NCBI RefSeq assembly: GCF_030269125.1
Contig: NZ_BSSM01000006.1
Location: 62,001 to 126,000, forward strand
Source of the DNA: Streptomyces hygroscopicus subsp. hygroscopicus
Lineage (GTDB): Bacteria; Actinomycetota; Actinomycetes; Streptomycetales; Streptomycetaceae
Direction of reading: 5' to 3'
DNA: 64,000 nucleotides
The position numbers and the translations under genes are program-made. How positions within the stretch are numbered: position 1 is the stretch's first letter; every line of letters starts with the position of its first letter. Shown in pieces: positions 7,954 to 17,393 of the stretch. The notes under the pieces are model-generated. The model was not told the DNA's origin, searched no databases, and saw only the letters and a list, made by a program, of their open reading frames with translations.

Positions 7954-8973
7954 TCACCCCCGCACCGGCCCCGTACTGCTCCTCACCACCAGCTGAGTGG
8001 CCAACTCGATGTGCGGGCTCTCCAGCGTCTCGCCCTGGATCAGCCGCAGCAGCGTACGCGCCGCGACCTGGCCCATCTCGTCCAGGGGCTGACGGACCGT
8101 GGTCAGTGGCGGCGGGGACCACTGGACCTGGGGGAGGTCGTCGAAGCCGACGACGCTGAGGTCGTCGGGGATGCGGAGGTCGTGCCGGCGGGCGGCCTCG
8201 TAGACGCCGAGGGCCATCTGGTCGCTGGAGGCGAAGATCGCGGTCGGTGGCTCGGGGAGGGTGATCAGCCGGGTGCCGGCGGCGAAGCCGGACTCGTGGG
8301 AGAAGTCGCCCTGGCGGACGAGCCGGTCGTCGATCTCCACGCCGGCGGATTCCAGGGCGGCGCGGTAGCCGTCCAGGCGGGCGCGGCTGCACAGCAGGGT
8401 CGACGGACCGGTGATGACGCCGATCCGGCGGTGCCCGAGGGAGAGCAGGTGCTCGACGGCGCTGCGGCCGCCGGCCCAGTTCATGGCGCCGATCGTCGGT
8501 ATGCCGAAGGTGGGCACGCCGGCCGGGTCGATGATGACGGTGGGCACGCCCAGGCGCCGTAGCTCGGCGTGCAGTTCGGGCGCGAGGTCCGAGGTCACGA
8601 GGACGACGCCGTCGGAGGCCCGCGCCCGCAGGTTGACCAGCCACTGCTGGGCCGACGTGCTGCGGTGGTGCACCGCGGAGACCACGGTGCCCAGGCCGGC
8701 GGCGTGCGCCACGTCCTCCACCCCGCGCAGGATCTCCACGGCCCAGGGACTGTCGAGGTCGTTGAAGACGAGGTCGATCAGTTCCGCCCGGCCCGCGGTC
8801 TGGGCGGCGCGCCTCCGGTAGCCGTGGTGGGCCAGCAGGTCCTCGACCCGGCGGCGGGTCGAAGGGGACACGTCGGCACGCCCGTTGAGCACCCGGGAGA
8901 CCGTCGGCAGGGACACGCCCGCCTCCCGGGCGATGTCCGCGATCGTGACGCGGCCCGCGTCCTGTGCTGCCAT
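7954..8973 (-). CDS. LacI-family transcriptional regulator of the xylan island
   Basis: The protein has 339 residues. The N-terminal helix-turn-helix is VTIADIAREAGVSLPTVSRV near 9-28, followed by a hinge (RRRVEDLLAHHGYR) and a periplasmic-binding-protein-like sensor domain with FASSDQMALGVYE and DLSVVGFDDLP. It should repress or activate in response to a sugar. The gene is divergent from the GH115 gene. A perfect palindrome at 9140-9154, just after a good -10 box, is the obvious target, with xylo-oligosaccharides or (methyl)glucuronic-acid-bearing fragments as candidate effectors. Ligand identity is inference from context. Confidence 0.92.
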   Translation of the reverse strand: MAAQDAGRVTIADIAREAGVSLPTVSRVLNGRADVSPSTRRRVEDLLAHHGYRRRAAQTAGRAELIDLVFNDLDSPWAVEILRGVEDVAHAAGLGTVVSAVHHRSTSAQQWLVNLRARASDGVVLVTSDLAPELHAELRRLGVPTVIIDPAGVPTFGIPTIGAMNWAGGRSAVEHLLSLGHRRIGVITGPSTLLCSRARLDGYRAALESAGVEIDDRLVRQGDFSHESGFAAGTRLITLPEPPTAIFASSDQMALGVYEAARRHDLRIPDDLSVVGFDDLPQVQWSPPPLTTVRQPLDEMGQVAARTLLRLIQGETLESPHIELATQLVVRSSTGPVRG

Positions 8974-9097
8974 CCATGCCTCCTCGCCTGCGGTCCCTCA
9001 GCATAGGCAATCGCCGGTCGCGGGATCCGCGCGACGGCCACCCGAGCCGTCGCGGGACCAAGGCCCCGAGGACGCGGGCCGGTTGATGCCGCGGGGG

Positions 9098-9126
9098 TTG
9101 ACGGGCCGTCGGTGCGACCCTAACGT
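9098..9126 (+). promoter_or_regulatory. Sigma-70-type promoter of the GH115 gene
   Basis: TTGACG (9098-9103) and TAACGT (9121-9126) are separated by 17 bases. Transcription would start near 9133, giving a leader of about 215 bases that contains the operator. Confidence 0.65.
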
Positions 9127-9139
9127 TTCGCGACAACTT

Positions 9140-9154
9140 CCGGAAACTTTCCGG
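9140..9154. promoter_or_regulatory. Palindromic operator (CCGGAAA-C-TTTCCGG)
   Basis: A perfect 15-bp palindrome begins 13 bases after the -10 box. It carries the core GAAA-N-TTTC reported upstream of Streptomyces xylanase genes. A related half (CGTTTCG, 9124-9130) lies just upstream and a further CGGAAAC follows at 9152-9158. It is probably bound by the divergent LacI regulator. Confidence 0.7.
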
Positions 9155-9348
9155 AAACAGTATCGGGCCCCTTTCGATGCTCCACCCCGTCCGGAGGACC
9201 GTCCCCGGAGGCCTTCCACACCGGCGACCGGCCGACAGCCGTTCGCCCGCCCGGGACACCGGACCGCACAACGGACGGTGCGCGGCGGCCGGTTCGGCAG
9301 CGGCAGTAGGCAGTACGCACATCTCGACGACGAAGGGGCTTCCGTCCC

Positions 9349-12300
9349 ATGGAGAGCGGCATGGACTCTGCGCGGCGCAGGCCCGCCACCACACGAGCCG
9401 ACACCCCCGCGGCCGGCGACGGCCTCGCGGACGGCATGAGCCGACGGACGGCGCTGGCCCTCGGGGTCGGGCTGACCGCGCTGGCGACGCCCATGGCCTC
9501 CGTGCTGGGCGCGTCGGGCCCCGCCTGGGCGAGCGGGACCGGCGGCGCGGCGCGGCCCACCGACCCGGGGTCGTACATCACCACCTCGCGGGGGGCCGGC
9601 ACCTTCCCGCTCGTCGAGAACGGCGGGGCCACCCCCCTCGTGGTCAGCGCCGGCGACCACCCGGGCGTCGTGCGCGCGGCCGGCGACCTGCGGGACGACC
9701 TCGAACGGGTCACCGGCGTCAGGCCCGCCCTGTCCGAGGACGCCCTCCCGGCCGGCCGGCGCGACATCGTGCTCATCGGCACGATCGGCAGGAGCCCGCT
9801 GATCGACAGGCTGGTGGCCGCCGGGAAGCTGGACGTCACCGGGATCGCCGGCACGTGGGAGACCTCCCTGGAACAGGTGGTGGACAACCCGCTGCCCGGC
9901 ATCGACCGCGCCTTCGTGATCGCCGGCAGCGACCAGCGCGGCACCATCTACGGAATCTACGACGTCAGCCGGGGCATCGGTGTCTCACCCTGGTACTGGT
10001 GGGCCGACGCCACCCCGAGCCACCAGGACCTGCTGCACGTGCTGCCCGGCCGCCACACCCAGGGCACACCCGCCGTCAAGTACCGCGGCTTCTTCATCAA
10101 CGACGAGAACCCCGCGCTGGGCACCTGGGGGCCGGCCTACTTCGGCCCCGGTCTCGCCGCCGGCCATCCCGGCGGTTTCAACCACGCCTTCTACGCCAAG
10201 GTCTTCGAGCTGATGCTGCGGCTGAAGGCCAACTACCTGTGGCCCGCGGTGTGGGGGCGCGCCTTCGCCGAGGACGACCCCGAGAACCACGCCACCGCGA
10301 CGGCGTACGGCATTGTCATGGGCACATCCCACGAGGCGCCCATGATGCGCGGCATCGAGGAGTGGAACCGGCACGCCGTACCCGCCGTCCGCGACAGCCA
10401 GGGCAACATCGTCACCCCGGGCAGCGACCCCTACGGCGGCACCGGCGAGTGGAGCTTCAGGCACAACGCCGAGGCGCTCAAGGCGTACTGGACCGACGGC
10501 ATCCGCCGGAAGGTGGACGAGGGCTTCGAGGGCGTGGTGACCCTCGGCATGCGCGGCAACGGCGACACCGCGCTCCCCGACGGCGACGGCATCGACCTGA
10601 TGCGGAGCATCGTCTCCACCCAGCGCCGGATCATCGCCGACGTCACCGGCAGACCGCAGGCCGAGACCCCTCAGGTGTGGACGTTCTACAAGGAGGTCCA
10701 GCGCTACTGGGAGCAGGGCCTGCGCGCGCCCGACGACGTGACGGTGGTCTTCACCGACGACAACTGGGGCAACCTGCGCCTGGTCCCGAGCCCCTCCCTG
10801 CCCGCGCGCAGCGGGGGTTACGGCCTCTACTACCACTTCGACTACGTCGGCGCCGGACGCAACTACAAGTGGGTCGACACCGCCAACCTGGCCAATGTCC
10901 GGGACCAGCTCGGCCAGGCGTACGCCTACGGCATCCGGCAGCTGTGGATCGTCAACTCCGGTGATCTGAAGAGCAACGAGCTGCCCACCCAGTTCTTCCT
11001 CGACTACGCGTGGAACCCCGACCGCTGGACGGCCGACGACGTGCCCGAGTGGCTGGAGCACTACGCGCGGCAGAACTTCGGTCCGGGGCACGCCGCCGAC
11101 ATCGCCGGGATCCTGGGCACCTACGGGTGTCTCCAGGCCCGCCGCAAACCCGAGTTGCTCAACCGCAGGATCACCGTGGACCCGAGCAAGGACCTGTCGA
11201 CCGACTCCTCCGCCGTCGTCTACGACGACCGGGCGACTCCCTTCAGCATCACCAACTACCGGGAGATGGAACGGGTCACGCAGGAGTGGAAGGAGCTGTC
11301 CGCCGCGGCCGAACGCGTCGGCAAGGCCCTGCCGGCGAACAAGCATGACGGCTACTACGAACTCGTCCTGTATCCGGTGAAGGCGACGGCCAACCTCTAC
11401 GCCCTGCGCCAGGCCCAGTTCACCAACCTCCTCTACGCCGACCAGGGCAGGACCGTCACCAACTCCCTCGCCTCGGCCGCGGAATCGTACTTCGCGGAGG
11501 ACAAGGCGCTCGCCGACCACTTCAACAACGAGGTGGCGAACGGGAAATGGAAGGGTTTCCAGACCCAGCCGCACATCGACTACGGCGATGTGGCCCGGTA
11601 CGGCCCGGACGCCCCCTGGCAGCAGCCGCAGATCGACAACGCGGCCATCCCCGACGTCATCTTCCCGGCCGTCAAGCGGATCACCCCGGACACGGCGTCC
11701 CGGATGGGCGTCGCCGTCGACGGCAGCGACCAGGTGTGGCCCGGCTCCACGGCCGAGTGCGTGCTGCCCGGCCTGAGCCCGTACGCCAGTGGCCCGGCCC
11801 CGTACATCGAGATCTTCAACCGCGGTACGAAGCCCTTCGACTACCAGATCCGCACCGGGGTCCCGTGGCTGTCCGTCGACGCGACGAGGGGGCGCGTCGA
11901 CGGGCAGACACGCGTCACCGTCCGCGCGGACTGGTCCCGCGCGCCCAAGGGCAGGACCACCGTGCCGATCACGGTCACCGGTCCGGACGGCCGGCAGGTG
12001 ACGGTGAAGGCCCCGGTGGACAACCCGGACGTGTCCGCGCGGAAGGTGAGCGGATTCGTCGAGGCGCGCGGCTACGTCTCCATCGCGGCCGACCACTACT
12101 CCGCGGCCCACGGCGGGGGCGGCGTCTCCTGGCGGCGCATCCCCGGGATCGGCAGGACCGGTTCCGGCATGGAGCCCTTCCCGGTCACCGCGTCCCGGCG
12201 GACACCGGGCGGCGAGGGCCCCCGGCTGGAGTACGCCCTCACGCTCTTCACGACCGGTCGGGTCACGGTGGCCGCGTACCTCTCGCCCCGCAACGACGTC

Positions 12301-12594
12301 CTGGCCAACGGCGGTCTCGCCTACGCCGTGTCCTTCGACGACGACCAGCCGCGGACGGTGAACATCACCAAGGCCACCGGCTCGGACGACGGCACGATGA
12401 ACGCGCAGTGGCAGCGGAACACCTCCGACAACGTGAACGTCACCACGACCACGCACCGGATCACCGAGGCGGGGGTCCACGTGCTGAAGTTCTGGATGGT
12501 CGACCCCACCGTCGTCCTGCAGCACCTCGTCGTGGACACCGGTGGCCTCAAGCCCAGTTACCTCGGCCCGCCCGAGAGCCTCCGGCTGCGCTGA
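9349..12594 (+). CDS. Tat-exported GH115 alpha-1,2-glucuronidase
   Basis: The protein has 1,081 residues. The ATG at 9349 is used; ATG 9361 has a better-placed GGAGAG and is an equal alternative. The N terminus has a twin-arginine signal (SRRTALALGVGLTALATP) near 30-50. The mature part has the GH115 signatures YRGFFINDENPALGTWG, RLKANYLWPAVWGRAFAEDD, GIVMGTSHEAPMMR and VTLGMRGNGDTA, then C-terminal beta-rich domains. GH115 enzymes remove (4-O-methyl-)glucuronic acid side chains from xylan, including internal ones. It sits between its likely LacI regulator and an SGNH esterase, which together point to debranching of acetylated glucuronoxylan. Length is at the upper end of the family. Confidence 0.93.
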   Translation: MESGMDSARRRPATTRADTPAAGDGLADGMSRRTALALGVGLTALATPMASVLGASGPAWASGTGGAARPTDPGSYITTSRGAGTFPLVENGGATPLVVSAGDHPGVVRAAGDLRDDLERVTGVRPALSEDALPAGRRDIVLIGTIGRSPLIDRLVAAGKLDVTGIAGTWETSLEQVVDNPLPGIDRAFVIAGSDQRGTIYGIYDVSRGIGVSPWYWWADATPSHQDLLHVLPGRHTQGTPAVKYRGFFINDENPALGTWGPAYFGPGLAAGHPGGFNHAFYAKVFELMLRLKANYLWPAVWGRAFAEDDPENHATATAYGIVMGTSHEAPMMRGIEEWNRHAVPAVRDSQGNIVTPGSDPYGGTGEWSFRHNAEALKAYWTDGIRRKVDEGFEGVVTLGMRGNGDTALPDGDGIDLMRSIVSTQRRIIADVTGRPQAETPQVWTFYKEVQRYWEQGLRAPDDVTVVFTDDNWGNLRLVPSPSLPARSGGYGLYYHFDYVGAGRNYKWVDTANLANVRDQLGQAYAYGIRQLWIVNSGDLKSNELPTQFFLDYAWNPDRWTADDVPEWLEHYARQNFGPGHAADIAGILGTYGCLQARRKPELLNRRITVDPSKDLSTDSSAVVYDDRATPFSITNYREMERVTQEWKELSAAAERVGKALPANKHDGYYELVLYPVKATANLYALRQAQFTNLLYADQGRTVTNSLASAAESYFAEDKALADHFNNEVANGKWKGFQTQPHIDYGDVARYGPDAPWQQPQIDNAAIPDVIFPAVKRITPDTASRMGVAVDGSDQVWPGSTAECVLPGLSPYASGPAPYIEIFNRGTKPFDYQIRTGVPWLSVDATRGRVDGQTRVTVRADWSRAPKGRTTVPITVTGPDGRQVTVKAPVDNPDVSARKVSGFVEARGYVSIAADHYSAAHGGGGVSWRRIPGIGRTGSGMEPFPVTASRRTPGGEGPRLEYALTLFTTGRVTVAAYLSPRNDVLANGGLAYAVSFDDDQPRTVNITKATGSDDGTMNAQWQRNTSDNVNVTTTTHRITEAGVHVLKFWMVDPTVVLQHLVVDTGGLKPSYLGPPESLRLR

Positions 12595-12669
12595 CACCCC
12601 CGGCTCCCCGCCGGGCGCCGGCACGGGCACGACCGTCGTCACCGATCCTCCTGGGAGGGAACGCAGTCC

Positions 12670-14001
12670 ATGGGCCGAACATCCGCTCTTGTGGTGAGCC
12701 TGGCCGCCGCGGCCGTCCTTACGGCCACCGGTTTCGCCACCTCCCCCGCGGCCGGCGGGGAACGCGCGGCGAGCACAGCCCAGGTCGCCGCGGCCGGGCA
12801 CTGGGTGAACACCTGGACCTCGATGCCGCAGCTGACCGAGCCGGGCAACATGCCTCCGGCGCCGTTCACCCAGCCGGGCAAGGTATTCGCCGACAGCACC
12901 GTGCGCCAGACCGTGCACGTCTCCGTCGGCGGGACGCATCTGCGGCTGCGCTTCTCCAACGCGTTCGGCGGCGCGGCGCTGCCCCTCACGGGCGCCTCGG
13001 TGGCGCTCCCGGCCGGCGGGCGCGCCGGGGTCGGCGCCGTCCAGGCGGGCACCACCCGGAAGGTGACGTTCGACGGCCGGACCTCCACGGTGGTCCCGGT
13101 CGGCGCGGAGGCCGTCTCCGATCCGCTGGACTTCGACCTGCGGCCGGGTTCCAACCTCACGGTGACGCTCTATCTGGCCGACGGCCAGTCCTCGGACGAC
13201 ATCACCTCGCACCCCGGCTCGCGGACCACGTCGTACATGGTGGGCGGGAACCACCTGGACGACGCGGACCTCGGCGGGGCGGCCACCACCCAGCACTGGT
13301 ACTTCCTCAGCGGAGTCGAGGTCTGGTCCAAGCGCGGCACGGCCGCGGCCGTCGTGGTGGGCGACTCGCTGACCGACGGCCGGGGCTCCACGACCGACGC
13401 GAACGACCGGTGGCCGGACCAGCTGCTCGCCCGGCTGCGGTCCCGGCCCGAGACCTCCGGCGTCGCGGTCCTCAACCAGGCGGCCGGCGGCAACCGGGTG
13501 CTGAACGACGGCCTCGGCCCCAACGCGCTGGCCCGCTTCGACCGCGACGTGCTGGCGCAGAGCGGCGTCAAGTGGCTGATCCTCTTCGAGGGCGTCAACG
13601 ACATCGGCACCGCCGAGGCCACCGAGGCCGCGCAGAAGAAGGTCGCGGCGGATCTGATCGCCGCGTACGACCAGATCATCGTGCGGGCGCACGCGCAGGG
13701 CATCCCGGTGTACGGGGCCACGCTGACGCCCTTCGGAGGGAACACGGGGTACGACGACCCGGACGGCCGCCGCGAGGCGGCCCGGCAGACGGTCAACCGG
13801 TGGATCCGCACCAGCGGCCGGTTCGACGCCGTGCTCGACTTCGACCGGGCGGTCCGTGACCCGGAGCAACCCCGCCGGATCCAGCCGTCGTTGGACGTCG
13901 GCGACCACCTGCATCTGAACCCCGCCGGCTACCAGGTGCTGGCCGACACGGTGCCGGACCGGCTGTTCGAGCAGCCCGTGCCGGACTTCGGTCTCCGCTA
14001 G
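12670..14001 (+). CDS. Secreted SGNH/GDSL-family esterase
   Basis: The protein has 443 residues. GGGAGGG lies about ten bases before ATG 12670. A Sec-type signal peptide covers residues 1-35. A beta-rich N-terminal domain (about 45-220, NTWTSMPQLTEPGNMPPAPF) precedes the SGNH hydrolase domain. Block I is VVGDSLTDGRGS (Ser near 234), block III is FEGVNDIG, and block V is DHLHLNPAG, supplying Asp and His. Only 75 bases separate it from the GH115 gene and it is probably cotranscribed. Deacetylation of xylan or of its oligosaccharides is the likely role by context; other ester substrates cannot be excluded. Confidence 0.88.
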   Translation: MGRTSALVVSLAAAAVLTATGFATSPAAGGERAASTAQVAAAGHWVNTWTSMPQLTEPGNMPPAPFTQPGKVFADSTVRQTVHVSVGGTHLRLRFSNAFGGAALPLTGASVALPAGGRAGVGAVQAGTTRKVTFDGRTSTVVPVGAEAVSDPLDFDLRPGSNLTVTLYLADGQSSDDITSHPGSRTTSYMVGGNHLDDADLGGAATTQHWYFLSGVEVWSKRGTAAAVVVGDSLTDGRGSTTDANDRWPDQLLARLRSRPETSGVAVLNQAAGGNRVLNDGLGPNALARFDRDVLAQSGVKWLILFEGVNDIGTAEATEAAQKKVAADLIAAYDQIIVRAHAQGIPVYGATLTPFGGNTGYDDPDGRREAARQTVNRWIRTSGRFDAVLDFDRAVRDPEQPRRIQPSLDVGDHLHLNPAGYQVLADTVPDRLFEQPVPDFGLR

Positions 14002-14018
14002 CGGGACCGATCCGCGCC

Positions 14019-14045
14019 CCCGGGGCCGCGCGGCGCGGCCCCGGG
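14019..14045 (+). terminator. GC hairpin terminator after the SGNH esterase
   Basis: A 27-base near-perfect palindrome with 13-base arms around a single central G, starting CCCGGGGCCGCGC, begins 17 bases after the esterase stop. It has no T-tract. Confidence 0.65.
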
Positions 14046-14074
14046 TTCTCCGCGGGCCTTCCCGAGGAGGAAAC

Positions 14075-14313
14075 ATGGGCAGGGAGGAGCAACCCCCCGC
14101 CAACCCGATCAGCCGCAGGAATCTCCTCGCCGGTGCCGGGGCCGGTGCCCTGGCGCCGGCCGCCTCCGGGCTGCTGCTGCCGGGGCCATCACCACGGGCA
14201 ACCACTTCGACGCCTGGGCGAGCCACGGGACGAGCAGGGGCGCCTTCAACTACTTGATCCTCTCGACCGAGGGCTACCAGAGCGGCGGCAGCTCCGACAT
14301 CAGGGTCGGCTGA
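14075..14313 (+). pseudogene. GH11 endo-xylanase remnant (XlnC-like): Tat signal joined to C-terminal end
   Basis: The frame opening at ATG 14075 (upstream GAGGAGGAA) encodes a Tat signal peptide with [20 protein letters not shown] and GLLLPG. This resembles the Streptomyces GH11 xylanase XlnC. At 14185 the homology jumps into another frame (+2 to +1) and encodes [14 protein letters not shown] and then [17 protein letters not shown] to a TGA at 14311-14313, the last third of a GH11 catalytic domain. The central part with the first catalytic Glu is gone, so an internal deletion of roughly 400 bases has fused the two ends out of frame. It is a dead gene within the xylan island. Confidence 0.82.
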
Positions 14314-14345
14314 CCGGGGTTCACCGTAGGCGGGCGGGCCGGCGG

Positions 14346-15677
14346 TCAGCGGGCGTCGGCGGCCAGGACGCGGCGCGTGACCAGGGTCGCCGAGTGGGCG
14401 GCGGCCTCGCTGTTGGGGCGCAGGGCCAGCCAGTCGCCTGCGTAGTCGACGCGGCGCAGGGGACGGTCGAGGAAGGCCCGGCGCAGGCGCAGCGCGGCCG
14501 GGGCCGCCTCGGGGAGGCCGTTGGGCCAGCGCGCCACGAGGGCCGTGCGCGTCGCCTCGGTCAGGCCCGGGAGGTAGCGCTCGGCGTGCGCGCGGACCTC
14601 GGAGACGATCTCGTCATCGGTGTGCGCCAGCAGGCGCGTCGAGGCGTACGGCGAGGCGAACAGGCTGACCAGGCCGCGGCCGGGCGGTACCCGGCCGGGC
14701 GCCTTGATGTGGTCGAGGATGGCCCCGGCGAACACCGGGTCCTCCACGGCGGGGACCTGCAACCCGTAGGAGGGCCGGCGGGTCGGACTCGGCAGGGGGC
14801 GGTCCAGCAGGCACAGCACCTTGAGCATCGGGCGGTAGGTGCTCGCCGCGAGGTAGGGGCGCTCGTCGTCCGGGACACCGGCGTGGAGCGCGAGGGCCAC
14901 GGGCGCGGGTACGGCCAGTACGACCCGCCCGGCGGTCACCGTCCGCCCGTCGGCCAGGTCGAGGCGTCCCGAGCGCGGGCCCTGCTCGACCGCGACGACC
15001 GCGTTGCCGGTGACGACGTCCAGCCGGTCCGCCAGCGCCCTGGCCAGGGTGTCCATGCCGTCCCGGTACGCCACCCAGCGCTCCCCGGCACCGCCGACGG
15101 CGAGCAGGAGCGCGGCCATCGGCCCGATCGCCGAACGCTCCGGCCGCCAGCCGAAGAAGGTGCCGGACATCGGCTGCAGCAGGCGCTCGTACAGGTCGCG
15201 GTGGTGGCGGCGGGCGTACTCCTCGATGGTCGCGTCGCCCAGTGGTGTGGCCTCCGGGTGATCGAGGTCGAAGCGCCTGCGGTGCCGCAGGAGCGTCGCG
15301 GTGAAGCGCAGCCAGGACAGCCGGCCGCGCCAGGACATGCCCGCGCCGGTCAACAGTCCCGTGGGATGGCCGAAGTCGGGGCGGGCGCGGCCGTCACGCC
15401 AGATCGCCACGCGGCCGCCCACCGGCACGACGGCGTCCGCGGGCAGGCCGACCGCCCGGATCAGCCGCCAGGTGGTGTCGTAGCCGCTGGTGGCGATCTG
15501 CTCCGCCCCCTCGTCCAGGACGTAGCCCTGGTGGCGGCGGCCGGCCATCCGCCCGCCGACCCGGCCGCACGCCTCGAACACGCGGACCGACCTGCCGGTG
15601 CCCGCGAGGCGGAAGGCGGTGGCCAGGCCCGAGATGCCGGCTCCGACCACGGCGACGTCGATGTCCGTGCCGGTCAT
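14346..15677 (-). CDS. FAD-dependent amine-oxidase/protoporphyrinogen-oxidase-fold enzyme
   Basis: The protein has 443 residues, starting at ATG 15677 with AAGGA upstream. The N-terminal dinucleotide-binding motif AVVGAGISGLATAFRLA and the following RVGGRMAGRR are typical of the flavin amine oxidase and phytoene desaturase superfamily. The C-terminal VDYAGDWLALRPNSEAAAHS closes the FAD site. It is the last gene of a three-gene minus-strand operon with an adenylate-forming ligase and a UbiA prenyltransferase, so it probably oxidises or desaturates the product of those enzymes. A true haem-pathway protoporphyrinogen oxidase is unlikely because no haem genes are nearby. Confidence 0.82.
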   Translation of the reverse strand: MTGTDIDVAVVGAGISGLATAFRLAGTGRSVRVFEACGRVGGRMAGRRHQGYVLDEGAEQIATSGYDTTWRLIRAVGLPADAVVPVGGRVAIWRDGRARPDFGHPTGLLTGAGMSWRGRLSWLRFTATLLRHRRRFDLDHPEATPLGDATIEEYARRHHRDLYERLLQPMSGTFFGWRPERSAIGPMAALLLAVGGAGERWVAYRDGMDTLARALADRLDVVTGNAVVAVEQGPRSGRLDLADGRTVTAGRVVLAVPAPVALALHAGVPDDERPYLAASTYRPMLKVLCLLDRPLPSPTRRPSYGLQVPAVEDPVFAGAILDHIKAPGRVPPGRGLVSLFASPYASTRLLAHTDDEIVSEVRAHAERYLPGLTEATRTALVARWPNGLPEAAPAALRLRRAFLDRPLRRVDYAGDWLALRPNSEAAAHSATLVTRRVLAADAR

Positions 15678-15748
15678 CAGCGGTTCCTTCCTTCGCGTGC
15701 GGGTGGGCGGGAGTGCGGTGCGGACCGGGTCCGGCGCGGTGCCGCGGG

Positions 15749-17344
15749 TCAGGTCCACTGCCCGGTTCCGTAGGGTGACGCGCCGTCGAGCAGCAGGTCC
15801 CGCAGTTCCTGTCGCCGTACCTTGCCCGTGGCGGTGAGCGGGAGTCGGTGGAGGGGCAGGAGCACCGGGTCGCCGAGCGGCGGCAGATCGGCGACGGCCC
15901 GGCGCCAGGTGTCGCGGGCGAGTGTCCCGTCCCGGGTCACCAGGACGGGCAGCGGCACCCCGTTCGCCCGGCCGAGCACCACCGCCTCGACCACGTCGGG
16001 CAGCCGGTCGTGGAGCACGTCCTCGATCTCGACGCAGCTGCCGCCCGGCACGGCGTCCACCTCGCGGTCGAGCAGCCGCAGCCGGCCGGACCGGGAGGCG
16101 ACGCCGAGGTCCCCGGTGGCGAACCAGCCGTCGGCGGACTTGGCCAGCAGCCGCTCCTGCTCCCCGACGTATCCCGCGCACAGGGCGCCGGTCCGGGCCA
16201 GCACCAGGCCGGGCCTGCCGGGCGGCACCGGCCGCAGGGTCGCCGGGTCCACCACCCGCAGCCGCGTCCGGCCGGGCACCGGGCGCCCCAGGTCGCGGGT
16301 CGTGGGATGCCGCTCCCCCAACGCCCGCACCGATCCCCGGGTGAAGCAGCGGAAGGTGAGCGGCCCCGTCTCGGACTGGCCCCAGACCTGCACCCACAGC
16401 GGCAGCCTGCGGCGCGTCGCGGCGAGGAAGGCGCGCACCGTGGGCGGGTGGACCGCGTCGAAGGTGTTGAGGTACAGGCGCACGTGGCCGAACGGGTTGT
16501 CCGGCGCCGCCGCGAGCGGCTGCCAGCGCACATAGGCCGAGGGGGTGGCCTCCAGCACGGTGGGGCGGTGGGCGCGCAGGACGGGCTCGGCGGTCCGGGG
16601 TTCGAAGCTGTCCAGGAGCACCACCTCGCGCGGGGCGAGCCAGAACACGCTCAACGTCCAGGCGAGGCCGCGCCCGTGGGCGTACGACGTCGCCTGCGCG
16701 ACGGTGTCGTCGCGTCGGCTGGCCACCAGCGGCCAGCGTCGTGCCTCGGCGGCGACGATCCGGTGGACCAGCGAGTCGGTGGTGTGGACGACCAGCTTGG
16801 GGACGCCGGTGGTGCCCGAGGTGTGCATGATGGCCAACGGGTCCCGGTCGGACGGGTGCCGGGGAGCCGGTGCCCGGTGTCCGCGCACATCGTCGAGGGG
16901 TACGGCGCCGGGTGCCGGGGCGTCGAGGGTGAGGGTGCGGCGGGCGAGGGCGGTCAGGTCGCTGCCCGCGGCGCGCGCGGCCGCCAGGGTGTCCGAGGTG
17001 GTGACGAGGGCCGTGGCGTCGAGGCGTTCGAGCAGGAGTCGGAGCGTCCCGGGCGGGAGGCCGCCGGAGATCAGCGCGGGCACGGCGCCGATGCGGGCGG
17101 CGGCGCAGGCGAGCAGGACGTAGTCCCAGTGGTTGGGCTTGATCACGGCGACCCGGTCGCCCCGCGCCACACCCAGACCGGCGAGCCAGCCGGCGGCACG
17201 GGCCACCAGGTGGGCGATGTCCTCGACGCCGTAGGCGGTCCGGCCGTCGTGCGCGATGTCCAGCGGGCGGCTCAGGCGCACCCGTGTCCGGGTGCCCCGG
17301 TCGGCCAGGGCGTCGAAGAACGGGCCGGGTCGGAGGGTCTTCAT
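15749..17344 (-). CDS. Class I adenylate-forming ligase (acyl-CoA synthetase-like)
   Basis: The protein has 531 residues. The ANL motifs are present: MHTSGTTGVPKLVVH near 170-185 (P-loop), WGQSETGPLTFR near 320, GWFATGDLGVASRSG near 410 and PLTATGKVRRQEL near the C terminus with the catalytic Lys. The family activates a carboxylate as its adenylate and usually transfers it to CoA. Neighbouring prenyltransferase and FAD oxidoreductase genes suggest that it activates an aromatic or isoprenoid acid in a specialised pathway. A linear NRPS function is unlikely because no carrier domain is attached. Confidence 0.85.
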   Translation of the reverse strand: MKTLRPGPFFDALADRGTRTRVRLSRPLDIAHDGRTAYGVEDIAHLVARAAGWLAGLGVARGDRVAVIKPNHWDYVLLACAAARIGAVPALISGGLPPGTLRLLLERLDATALVTTSDTLAAARAAGSDLTALARRTLTLDAPAPGAVPLDDVRGHRAPAPRHPSDRDPLAIMHTSGTTGVPKLVVHTTDSLVHRIVAAEARRWPLVASRRDDTVAQATSYAHGRGLAWTLSVFWLAPREVVLLDSFEPRTAEPVLRAHRPTVLEATPSAYVRWQPLAAAPDNPFGHVRLYLNTFDAVHPPTVRAFLAATRRRLPLWVQVWGQSETGPLTFRCFTRGSVRALGERHPTTRDLGRPVPGRTRLRVVDPATLRPVPPGRPGLVLARTGALCAGYVGEQERLLAKSADGWFATGDLGVASRSGRLRLLDREVDAVPGGSCVEIEDVLHDRLPDVVEAVVLGRANGVPLPVLVTRDGTLARDTWRRAVADLPPLGDPVLLPLHRLPLTATGKVRRQELRDLLLDGASPYGTGQWT

Positions 17345-17393
17345 CTCACGTCTCTCGTCTCTGCGGATCAGGCGTTCCTGGCGCGCGGGCGCG

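Noticed and set aside
9985-14226. Long minus-strand open frame opposite the GH115 and SGNH genes
   Set aside because: Low-complexity composition (Val/Gly/Asp) without domains; the plus strand has clear catalytic motifs.
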